NCBI GenBank assembly: GCA_020064725.1
Contig: JAGTWJ010000017.1
Location: 2,356,001 to 2,420,000 of the forward strand
DNA length: 64,000 nt
Source of the DNA: Drechslerella dactyloides
Taxonomy: Eukaryota; Ascomycota; Orbiliomycetes; Orbiliales; Orbiliaceae
Direction: 5' to 3'
Shown: positions 35,702-45,546 of the stretch, one piece after another
Layout: every line of letters starts with the position of its first letter
How positions within the stretch are numbered: the stretch's first letter is position 1
Program-made: the position numbers and the translations under genes
The notes under the pieces: model-generated
The model's database searches: none
The model's input: only the letters and a program-made list of their open reading frames with translations
What the model was told of the DNA's origin: nothing

Positions 35702-37958
35702 ATGACCCCTCCGGATACTGGTCCAATTAGCATCTCTACATCTACAACACCGGAAAACGACGATGCTGGCGACACATTCGCGCCGAGCCCCTCCGATGCG
35801 TTCAATTCCGTCTCAGGCCGTGGGCACAGCCTCGGTCAACGCTCGCAGGAGCTCGGTTCCATGAGAAGCGCGTCCAGATTCGCTGGCAGCTCAAGCGGCA
35901 TCTGCTTCCTGCGAACTGTCTGCGACGCGATCGCGAAGGCGGGGACCTCCGAGAACCTGACTTCCGCGCCAGCTGTCAACCTTCGCTTCATCCCTGGCGA
36001 GGATGAACGAGGAGGAGACTCTCGTGGGTGTCTGTGGCACGCGTTCGAGGTTACGAATGTTGTCGGTTCGGCGTGGCCTTCGTTTGAAGAACTGGTTGCT
36101 TTGGTATCCAGCTTCTACATCCAAGGATGGCATTGTCTTTTACCATATTTGCAAGCCGATAAGGTTATGCAAAGCCTGGAAAATGTCGGCTCCGACAATG
36201 AGATTCCTCACCTGACACCAGCGGCCGTGTGTATACGGTCCATCATATCCATATCGCTCCTCGATAGGCGTCAAACTGTCGCTATGGGAGGACTATCCCC
36301 GGTTCCGTCCTGTCTAGTCTTCAAATCACTAGAAGACTGTAATGAAACAATACACCCTCTGTTTCGCGATAATTCCTTGGATTCTCTGCAGGGGATGCTC
36401 AGCGCACAGTTATTCATGATATCGATAATGGAGCTTAGATCTGCCTCAAGGCTAGGAGGCTGGATAATCAGGATGGCCTTTGATTTGGGACTTCACCGCT
36501 GTCCTTGCAGATATCGCCGATCTTTTGGAGAGGCTGAAATCGCCACCCGCCGGCGTGTATTCTGGACTATCTATTGTCTAGACAGGTATCTTTGCCAGGC
36601 TCTAGGATTACCTCTAGGAATCAGAGACGAAGACATAGATGTTTGTCTTCCAAACCACGAGGTCCACGCGGACCCGACAGGGAGGACAATTCTACCTGGT
36701 AAGTGTCATCAACGATGTCGGATGCAGCGTATGTCCTTTCATATGATCATTCAGTCAAATTGACTGATCGGCCTTGCGTCCAGAAAACGACATGCGATTG
36801 ATACCTTTAACCTTATTCTCGAAATACTCCGGCATAAAAGGTCGTCTCATGGAGATAAGCAACAAGTGCATTACGCACCGGACGTTGAACGCCGAACAAG
36901 CCCTACGTACAGTCCACGTCGATATTCTAAAATGGCAGAACGAAGTACAAGACTTCATACAAACGGCATTCAGCGAAGAAGACGACCCAGATAACGCTGG
37001 GCTGGACCTCCGAGAGAATTCAAAATTTCTGACACCCCAACACCACCTGCTGTTCCAGATTCAATATCACGAACTGCTACTGCTTATGCATCGGCCAGCA
37101 CTGTCGGCGAAATCTGTCAATGAAACATATCCGGTTGCCATGCTCACGTGCTTATCCTCAGCGAGGGCAATAATCTCACTGACAAAGCGGTATCTATATC
37201 GCTATAAAGCCCCCAACGGGCGTGTAGCATACCCAGTTTTATGGCACGTTCTGCTGTCAGCAGTCTGGATGAGCGGGCTCGTCATAATTTTCGCTGCCTT
37301 TGAGCGTGGAATAACTCTGCAGTCTGCAGATAGGTAAGCCATCCACCCGCCTTACCCGTTTCGCTGAATCGGAACTAAGTAAAGCGTATTTAGGGACATC
37401 CAAGTGGTTTGGTCCATTCTGGAGTTTCTTTCAATCCGTCTCCCTGGAAAGCCAAAGGCCTGCGAAGTTGCCCTACGCGCGCTGTTTGAATTGCTGTGCA
37501 GGAAGAGAGGCTTCTCTAGTGTCAAGCCAACATCTGCACTCGAGAGGCCTGCCAAAAGGCAGAGACGGTCAGATCCAGACGTGCCATTGGACGCTATCGA
37601 GCCATCATTCTTGAGTAATGGTCCGAATGACGAAGCATCAATGCAGGCATCAGATGCAGCAATGCCAGTTCCAGGGATCGCAGTAACGAATGATGCCGAT
37701 TTGTTCCCGCTAGGAGCCCTAACGGACTCAACGCAAGACCAGACGCCCTTCGACGAAAATCATGTGTTATGGCTGCTGGATGTGCCGAGCTTGCTAGATG
37801 ACCAGTGTTTGAGTTTCTTTTCAGGCCAAGCACCGCCCCTTGACCCTCAGGCGACTTCAGAGTTTAATGCAGATACATTGTTCAACAATCTCAGGATGAA
37901 TATGGGAAACGAGGATGCATCTTCTTTTTTCGACGATCTTGGCGAGTCTTTTTTTTAG
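35702..37958 (+). CDS. Fungal-specific transcription factor domain protein without zinc cluster
   Basis: Three exons (35702-36698, 36784-37333 and 37394-37958) give 703 aa, with GTAAGT/CCAG and GTAAGC/TTTAG introns. Residues about 228-325 carry the core of the fungal_trans middle homology region: SLDSLQGMLSAQLF, LGGWIIRMAFDLGLHR, TRRRVFWTIYCLDRYL, and LGLPLGIRDEDIDV. The helical part continues to about residue 515 (LLFQIQYHELLLLMHRP). A basic KRQRRS stretch and an acidic, aromatic C-terminus (DDLGESFF) could be a nuclear signal and an activation region. No Cys6 cluster precedes the domain: the protein starts MTPPDTG and the 5' flank has none. It may be a truncated or DNA-binding-less regulator, or its first exon is missing from this model. 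It lies 595 bp upstream of, and co-directional with, the dehydrogenase gene, so regulation of that gene is a reasonable guess. Confidence 0.8.
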
Positions 37959-38553
37959 CATAGCGATCTTTTTGCATCTTTCGCACATCTGTTACTAACT
38001 TACGGGATATATCTGTTTGAGAGCGCGGCAAGCTAACGCTTCTAATCAGAAACGGCGATATCGCGTTAGTTGGTGAATTACGGCCTGCATTGCAGGCCGT
38101 ACATATCCTTGACTTGAGATCGGTATCCCTTTTTCTGATTAGAAGCATTAGCTTGCAGTGCTTTCTGATGGCATATCTCCTGGTAAGTTAGATATAATTT
38201 ATCATATCTTAGTACTATCTCCGATTTATGGCAGAATCGATTATATTTGCCAATGTAGCCCTAGCACGCTTCTGGTTCACGAGACAACCTAGCACTAGAC
38301 GCCGGTCTTCTCTAGCGGGGTGAGAGAACGGAGTTATCTTTGCCCTTGGTAAATTTATGTGCGGAAAAGCGTTTCTCCGCACATTATGTTCCAACGTTCT
38401 ACAACAACGAATCTTTGGTAACGTCACACTGGAGGCCTATAAGAACAGCAGCATGCGTTTCGAGAATCTAAATTGTTAAATCATTATACTTATTGTGCGA
38501 TTATACCCCGTCCGATCGATATTGAAAGGTCGAATAGCATCCTAACGTTCAAG
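37959..38553. other. Intergenic region with MITE; dehydrogenase promoter
   Basis: Holds the inverted-repeat element in its first half. The second half (38192-38553) would be the promoter and leader of the downstream dehydrogenase. No gene was seen. Confidence 0.55.
37995..38191. mobile_element. MITE-like inverted-repeat element (197 bp)
   Basis: Outer ends CTAACTTAC (37995-38003) and GTAAGTTAG (38183-38191) are perfect inverse copies. The arms stay similar for about 58 bp and include a 25-bp block (38028-38052 against 38132-38156) with one mismatch. In the centre is a 23-bp perfect palindrome (arms 38079-38089 and 38091-38101). No coding capacity. A clear target-site duplication was not found; flanking TA is possible. 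It begins 36 bp after the regulator's stop codon, so it probably lies in that gene's 3'UTR or terminator region. Confidence 0.6.
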
Positions 38554-39772
38554 ATGCCACCAGCAGCCCATGCAGGACGCCGTATCTACAAAATCGCTTC
38601 CATCCCGGCCGACGGGATCGGTCCAGAGGTTATCTCAGCTGGTATCACCGTCCTCGAATCCCTTGTCAGAGCCCTTGGTACCTTCGACCTCAATTTTGAG
38701 CACTTCGACTGGAGCTCAGCAACCTACCTCAAAACGGGCAAATACATCCCTGACGGTGGCCATGACATTCTCAAGCAGTTTGACGCCATCCTCTTTGGCG
38801 CCGTGGGCGCACCTAACGTCCCGGACCACATATCACTCTGGGGTCTCCGTTTGGCGATATGCCAGCCGTTCCAGCAGTACGCGAACGTGAGACCCACGCG
38901 GATTCTCCGCGGGACACAGTCGCCGCTACGCAATTGTAAGTCCGGCGACCTCGACTGGGTGATCGTCAGGGAGAACTCTGAGGGCGAGTACGCTGGACAA
39001 GGCGGCCGGTCTCATGCTGGCCAGCCGTGGGAGGTAGCAACGGAGCTAGCGATCTTCACCCGTCATGCTGTCGAACGGCTGCTACGGTTTGCGTTTGAGA
39101 CGGCGAGGTCGCGGCCGCGCAAACTACTAACGTTCGTGACGAAGAGCAATGCGCAGAGGAACGGGATGGTGCTCTGGGATGAGGTTTGCGAGATTGTCGC
39201 GAAAGAGTACCCGGACGTGAAGTTGGATAAGATGCTGGTGGATGCTATGACTGTGCGGATGGTTCTGAAGCCCGAGACGCTCGACACTATTGTCGCCACA
39301 AACTTGGTTCGCTATAACCTCCCTAGACAGCTATATCTTATTATGTGATGCACTCACTTGTACGCTGTACGGTATTACTGAAGTTGATAGCTGATTGGTC
39401 TATTCTGGCGATATATAGCACGCTGATATCCTGTCGGACCTCGCCGCGGCGCTCGCGGGGTCAATCGGCATCGCACCAACCTCAAACCTCGACCCGACGC
39501 GGAAGAATCCCAGCATGTTCGAGCCTATCCACGGCTCAGCTTTCGATATCACCGGCAAGGGAATCGCCAATCCTGTTGCGACATTCTGGACGGCCGTGGA
39601 AATGCTTGCGTGGCTAGGAGAGAAGGACGCAGCTGCTGCCTTGATGGAGTGTGTCGAGCGGGTTTGCGAGAGGGGGGTTACGACGCCGGATCTTGGGGGA
39701 ACGGCAACAACAGTTGCAGTCACCAATGCTGTCTGTCAGGAGATCGAGCGGGAATTTGGTAGCAAGAAGTAG
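38554..39772 (+). CDS. Tartrate dehydrogenase / D-malate dehydrogenase (decarboxylating)
   Basis: Two exons (38554-39306 and 39419-39772) give 368 aa, normal for the TtuC/YeaU/DmlA branch of the isopropylmalate/isocitrate dehydrogenase family. These enzymes oxidise D-malate, L-tartrate or related 2-hydroxyacids with NAD and Mn/Mg. Visible are the N-terminal IASIPADGIGPEV, the substrate Arg loop YANVRPTRIL, WVIVRENSEGEYAGQGG (the tartrate/D-malate branch form), VDAMTVRMV with the catalytic region, ATNLHADILSDLAAALAGSIG with the metal-binding Asp residues, and the NAD-binding FEPIHGSAFDITGKGIANP. The intron (39307-39418) ends in ATATAG but starts GTTCGC, an uncommon donor. The reading on both sides fits the family exactly, so the boundary is well fixed. 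The start at 38554 is preferred over one 81 bp upstream because the family begins here. Probably used to metabolise tartrate or D-malate. Confidence 0.88.
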
Positions 39773-40140
39773 ATTATGGGGCCTGAGAATTGCTTGATGA
39801 TCGGAGAAAACACTCGGCCAGCGGGCTCATTTGGCCTGGTACACTTCATATAATGCTATATAGACCATAGATGGACAAATCATTCCTTCACTTTGGTAGT
39901 TTACCGGGATATATTATTGCTTACTTGTTCGACAACATCATCAGTTTTCTAGTAGATCTATAGACATAGTATGCATCTATAAATCTTACATGTGGTGGCA
40001 AGGCCTTTATCCCTAAATTGACTAAATACTGGCTATAACAGGCGGATGATCGAGTTAGTCTTACCGACGAATGGAGATTGTTTACGTATCCTCATTAAAG
40101 CTTGATCTATCGCCAAGAAGAATGACTACGCAAAATAACC
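39773..40140. other. Convergent 3' flank
   Basis: AT-rich gap between two tail-to-tail genes, expected to hold both 3'UTRs. Nothing else was seen. Confidence 0.6.
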
Positions 40141-40743
40141 CTACGACGTCCACCGATTGTCCCGCAGGAAGGGCTCCACCTTCGCCCTCCCCGGCCCGCC
40201 ACTAACCCTCACATTCCTCCATCCCCGCGCCTTAACCTTCTCCCACACCCTCCCAAGCACCTCCTCCGCCTCCCTCTCCACGCCGCTCTCCTCGCTCTCC
40301 CGCGGCCCACCAATCGCACACCGCTCGACATTCGTCTCATCCAGCCATTTGATAACCTTATCCACCTCACCTTCCTTATCCGCGCGATATCGCCTCAAAT
40401 CGACAAAACACATATCTTTCCCGCCTTCCCGGCCGACGGTGATCCCCAGCTCCGTGCCGCGTGACAACTTCTGTATGGCATCCTCGTCGCACGCTGCAAG
40501 CGTCAGCAGGCCGTCGGCTTCGTCGCAGTTCAGGCGTGTGCGCTCCGCGGTGTCCAGACTTTCAGTCTCGCGTAGGGAGCCATAGGTTGACGTGATATAT
40601 TCGTCGAGAATGCGGCCGCGCTCGTTGGTGAAGCCGCGGGGCACGAAGCCGGTGTAGGGGATGCGGTGGGTGATTGCGGTTTTGAGCACGGCGGTGTCGA
40701 CGCCGGTTTGTCCGCCAGAGATGATGGTGAAGTTCGGGTGCAT
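40141..40743 (-). CDS. YpsA-related SLOG protein ('putative molybdenum carrier')
   Basis: A single intronless frame of 200 aa. It begins with the Rossmann-like SLOG nucleotide motif IISGGQTGVDTAVLKTA (residues 7-23) and continues GFVPRGFTNERGRI, with a TERTRLNCDEADGLLTLA segment that corresponds to the conserved 'RT..N...SDGTLI' core. A later GGPRESE loop is also visible. The family (often annotated putative molybdenum carrier, PF12694) is common in bacteria. The name comes from a structural resemblance, and the true ligand is probably a nucleotide or its derivative. No intron and a bacterial-type compact domain suggest possible horizontal acquisition, but this needs a tree. Neighbour of the dehydrogenase; no functional link is evident. 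Confidence 0.8.
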   Translation of the reverse strand: MHPNFTIISGGQTGVDTAVLKTAITHRIPYTGFVPRGFTNERGRILDEYITSTYGSLRETESLDTAERTRLNCDEADGLLTLAACDEDAIQKLSRGTELGITVGREGGKDMCFVDLRRYRADKEGEVDKVIKWLDETNVERCAIGGPRESEESGVEREAEEVLGRVWEKVKARGWRNVRVSGGPGRAKVEPFLRDNRWTS

Positions 40744-41801
40744 CTTGTTCTTGTGATATGCGTATACGGGCGAGGAAGGTACTGGTTCAGCGTCTAGTAG
40801 ATCAAAGCGGGAAGAGAAGTTTGGCCGTTAGATCTAGATACCGAACTGCTAGTGGTGGCGATAATGCAGAAAGTGGTTACGCACGATTCGACGTTCAACT
40901 GCGTTGCGTTGGATATCCGGATCCGTGTCCAGAACTTTCCCGAAGCGTCAAGACCTCACCGCCGATTGGATAGGCAGGAGGGAGATGCTGTAATGTGGTG
41001 TAACAGTCGAGGTATGGATAACTGGTGAAGAGAATAGATGCTGTTACAAATACCGTGGGTGTGAATCGATGGCGGGGCACATGTCCCACTTTAATATCGA
41101 TACACGATGCATCTGATCCACTGGACCCACCAGTGGCCACCGAGGCTCGCTCGCTCCTAGAGCCGCGTATCCGGCTGCCATTATCGGCGAGCGGACCCTG
41201 TACGGCGACTCTCGGCGCCAAATACGAAGATACGCCTACGTATGTTCTGACGACGACAATCTACAGTCTACAAATATAGAGCCAGAACACGCCGTCTGTT
41301 GTTCGACTCACGATTTTCTAAAGAAAAATATGCAATTCACAGCAAGCTCGAACAATGCCGCAAACTTATCGTAACATACCAAGCACTTAGCAGAAAGGAA
41401 CAGGTCACAATAAAAAGGCTACAGTAAGAAATAAATGCAACGACGCTTCTAGAAAAAATGCCACATGCAATAGTCTTTCCAGCTCGTCCGTCCACCCGCC
41501 AGCTAGCGCGCTTATCTTTCCGTTCAACCGAGGTCCGGTCCGGTCCGGTCCGGTAAAGTCCAGTCCAGCCTAGTCCAGAAGAACGAGGAGATGAAGCTAA
41601 ATCCATGGATCCAGAGACCAAGATCCAGAAACGCAGATCCAGAAGGGTAAGGAAATCTAGAAGACAGTTTGCAGGTGTGTATTTCATTCATTATTGGTTC
41701 ACGCCTTCTCTTCAGCAAACAAACCAGATCCAGCGCAAACACGGAGCACACAGCCGACGTTAGCCTAAACCATACGTTGGGTCATAAATGGTCAGACGTT
41801 C
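40744..41801. other. Intergenic region between SLOG gene and sec23
   Basis: Contains the SLOG gene promoter, then the 3' flank of sec23. A GGTCC pentamer repeat lies at 41532-41554. No gene was seen. Confidence 0.55.
41532..41554. repeat. (GGTCC)n pentamer repeat
   Basis: Four and a half tandem copies of GGTCC, followed by related CCAGT/TCCAG sequence, about 250 bp past the sec23 stop. Confidence 0.9.
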
Positions 41802-44570
41802 TCAGTTTGTACCTGTGACAGCCAACCTGTAGATTTACAAGATATCATTAGCACTCCAATAACAGCATATATCCGCGGGGGGCAGCGAGAGAGCGCTTAC
41901 TTCATCAAGTGCTCCATAAACGTTTGCAGCGACACGTCATCGGTGAAAATTGTTTGGGCGTTCTGTGTCGCGCCACCGTAGGCGCCCGTCGTGTGCGTCG
42001 TCGAAGGGTTCAGCTTGGACAGCAAGAACCGAGCCTGCGAGCCGCCGGCGTCACAAACGATGAAACGCGGCAGCGGGAAGCGATCTTGAATCAGGTCCTG
42101 TCATGGCAATATCCGATGTTTCAGCATTACGCCCAGATAACAATTCATCTGACGGGGTTCAAGAATGGGGTCTTACTCTCGCGTCATCCTTCGGCTGCTG
42201 CAGCAGCTCCTTGAAATTCTCGTAACCTTCTTGTTCCTGGTACCCCGCTTTCCTCCATTCCGCAATAGTCTCACCATGGAAGATAAGGATATGGAAGAAG
42301 GTATCCAACAGCAAGATGTGCGTCGGCTGTATACTCGTCGAATCGAGCAAGACAGGTTGCGACGGCTGGTCGAAAGTGTAAGTATCCAACGTCGGCTGGA
42401 TCATCACCAACGAGTTACCACAGTCCTCGCGATTCAAAACATGTCGGTAGAACGCCGTCTCGTCAGGCGAGTTGTTGAAGACTTGCAAGAACTGGCTGCG
42501 GCGGAGATGGAACATGAATTGAGGGTACAGGGAAAAGTTCTTCTCCAGGCGGAACGAGGTTGGGTCGTCCTTGCGATACTCTGCGAACCGGGAGCATAGC
42601 CTAATAAGCATGCGGTCCACCCAACGGAGCACATCTGGGCCATCGTCAACTTCGGCCTTGAAGACCGCTATCCTTGCCATCAAAACAGCAGCGGTCTCCT
42701 GGTCGAAGGAGTGTCCCAGAGCCACCGGATCACCAGTCGGTGGGCTGATATCTCTCGCAATAGTCGTTACACGGAGATGATACTGGCCAGACGAATGTTG
42801 GTAATACGTCAGGAACTGTATCAAGCCCTTCTGCGGCACCTGCTGATGAGCAGGAGGACCGGCCTGCCCGGCTACTTCGAAATACGTAGCCACCGTAGAC
42901 GTCGGCGTAATACCGCACAACTTCCAGGAGCATGTGTTTCCGATACCACACTCGGTCTCTCCGACCGAGGTCGACTTTTTGTTCAGCGAGATCGCATGTC
43001 CAATGAGACCAGTGATCTTGAGCTCTTTGGTTGTCAACACCTCCAGCGACGCGTTAAATCCCATCTGCAGATTGTCATTAGCGTCCTTATCGAAAACCTT
43101 AATGAAGCTCTGCTTGAACATGGATGACGTGAAGCTGTCCGTGAGAATCATATGCCCGCCGGTGAAGTTTGAGAGGCTCTTCATTTCCAGCAACCCGACT
43201 TGATCGAGACATCCAGCAAATATATCGATGATATGACCATTGTGCGCTGTTCGCTTCGCAAGACCGTCATAAAACTACTCTACAGTTAGCAAGTCGCTCC
43301 AACACGCACGATACAACGATGGATTTCCCTGTTTGTCTTACCTTCATCGCCTTCTTATAGTACTTGATGTTGTCTCGCTCGATATCGTGATGAGAGCGAA
43401 TTGGCTCCCTGAGCTCAGGTCCAACGACCATGCCCGGCCCTTCAGTTCCAGGGCCACCTGCAAACAACATGATTCTGGCGCCAGTGTTCGCAAAAGACGA
43501 CTCCAACAGTCCAACGGCAACGCTCAAAGCCACGCCGGTGCATCGCAGCGGTCTCTTGTCGCTAGCAACGGACCACGGGTCTTTCTGCAGCTGATCGAGG
43601 ACGTTGGAGAGCTGGAACTCGCAGGCCGATACTGGGAGCAGGAAACGCGCTCCCGCGCCCATCTGCGGCTGCGGACGCTGGCCAGGAGGCATTGGCTGTT
43701 GCGGCCGGAACCCAGGATTGATGATTCCGAGCATCTCCTGCACGGTCTTCGCAGAGTATTCCTTGGTTCCCCGGAAGACGTAGGACTTGTGGCATTCATT
43801 GTACCCGAGCTCGTGGACTTGAGCCTGTTTCACCCATCAGCAAGGTATTCATCCAACGAACCGCGCATATACCCCCCATTGAGTCTTACCATCGTCCCAT
43901 AGGTGATGAGGCCAACGAGGGCGGTCGGCGGAAGCAAGCTCAGGCTCATAATAATGGAGTCCTTGAGTGCAGCCAAGCTGTCCTCCTCTTGGCACGTATC
44001 GACAACGAACAGGAAGATCGGCGGCGCCGGAGCTGGCCTGGCAAGACCATACTCGATAGTTGAGAACTGGGGCAGCAGCTCTGGCGGATAAGAGTTGTTC
44101 GAGATGTCCTTGTAGTGTGGTGGGAACTGGTTGCGCGTCAAGCAGAATGGGCAAATCCACAGCTTCGCGCGTGTATCGACTTGACTGCACGTACACAGAT
44201 AGCGAACCAAGTTAGAACACACTCTCTACCAATAAACCTGCATCGACGGGATATCAAACGTACCAGTAGGGGTTGAGGACAGCGCGACAGGGCTGCTTGC
44301 ATGTGACAGGCTCATAGTGAACCATGTAGTTGCTTTCCAGCGGCTTCTCCTTCAACGGCGTGTACAGGACTCCGATGGGCACGACGAGCCGACTGGCTTC
44401 CATCCGGGACCCCGGGAAGATATTCCAACTGCAGTATCGTAGCCACATATCAGCGATCACAATGTCCGAAGAGTCCGAGCGCCGGCTATTCAACGATTAG
44501 CATACCTCAGTCGAGCGCCATCCTGCTCCTCCTGCGCGGCCCAGGCCTCCTTGATAGCTTCGACATCCAT
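41802..44570 (-). CDS. sec23: COPII coat GTPase-activating protein Sec23
   Basis: Seven exons: 44506-44570, 44264-44428, 43890-44184, 43342-43824, 42177-43274, 41901-42097 and 41802-41826, for 775 aa. All introns are GT-AG and 65-87 bp, except that the last acceptor serves a 25-nt final exon encoding LAVTGTN. Sec23 pairs with Sec24 in the inner COPII coat at ER exit sites and stimulates Sar1 GTP hydrolysis. Seen in order: an N-terminal beta segment (WNIFPGSR), the zinc finger with VTCKQPC and ICPFC (about residues 58-90), a vWA-like trunk (FLFVVDTCQEEDSL, LITYGTMAQVHELGY), the beta-sandwich, the helical domain (AVLMARIAVFKAE), and the gelsolin-like end (LDTFFHILIFHGETIAEWRKAGY, RFIVCDAGGSQARFLLSKLNPS). 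The length and content are normal. Confidence 0.98.
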
Positions 44571-45546
44571 CTTGAGGTCTGTGATGTGTCGAATGTATGT
44601 AGCGGGTCGGTTCGACGGCGGAAGGAAGGAAGACGAGAATTGGCGGGGCGTGGGACAGCTCCGAGAGAGCTATGATGTAGTGTAAGTGGCGTTGGCCGAA
44701 ATTTCGAGTGTCTGCACACAAACAGCCCTGTCGGTGGACAAACAGGCCAGAGTAGGTGGATAGCTCTTAATCGGGGACAGCAGGATAAATGGACAGCAAG
44801 CAATTAATATGATAGCGTCGTGGGATGGGATGGTCGTCGGCGGGCGTCTGGCTGGCTCGCCGGCTTGGTGGGGAGAGGTCTTCGCCCAGTGACACCGTTA
44901 GAGCCACATAAACAACATCATCCACAACACAACCGCCTCGTGGCAATATCGACAGCGTGCGCTAGCGTGCCTGCGGGCTCGATGCGTCTGGGTCCTTCCC
45001 TGAGAACCATCGGTCAAATTACTCAAAATGAAACTTCCATAGTCTAATCTGGTTTCGTAAACCAAACTCTCCCTTGCCATGTTTGATGCTATATTTGTTG
45101 TTGCACATTCGAATTCTATATACAATTCTACGACCCAAGGACATACCTAGGTACATACTTCCCTAGGCAGCTGAGCTGAGCCTAGGTCCGGTACTAGGGT
45201 TGAAATTTAGACAGCAGAGAATTGCATGACCCGGAGTTCGTTACTCAGGCCAAGGGGCCAGCTTTAAAGCTTTTGTAATTCTATAACTAAATACTTACTT
45301 ACTACATGATACCTACTTGAGTGCTTCTAAGTGAGTAAATATATTCCGCCCAAGCTTCTGGAACTATTTATAAAATAGTCCTATGCATGCTTTATCTCGA
45401 CAAAAAAACAGGTACAAATTGAACCCTGCACCGGAACCTTCTAAAGTGACAATATATAACAAGATAAAAAGAGTAGCAGCTCGAGTAGATATAAACAATC
45501 AAGATGCAAACTAGGGCCTTAATTTCGAACTATCAACCACCAGCCA
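44571..45546. other. sec23 promoter; 3' flank of the NLR gene
   Basis: The first few hundred bases should be the sec23 promoter. The AT-rich 45100-45500 part borders the NLR gene end. No gene was seen. Confidence 0.55.
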
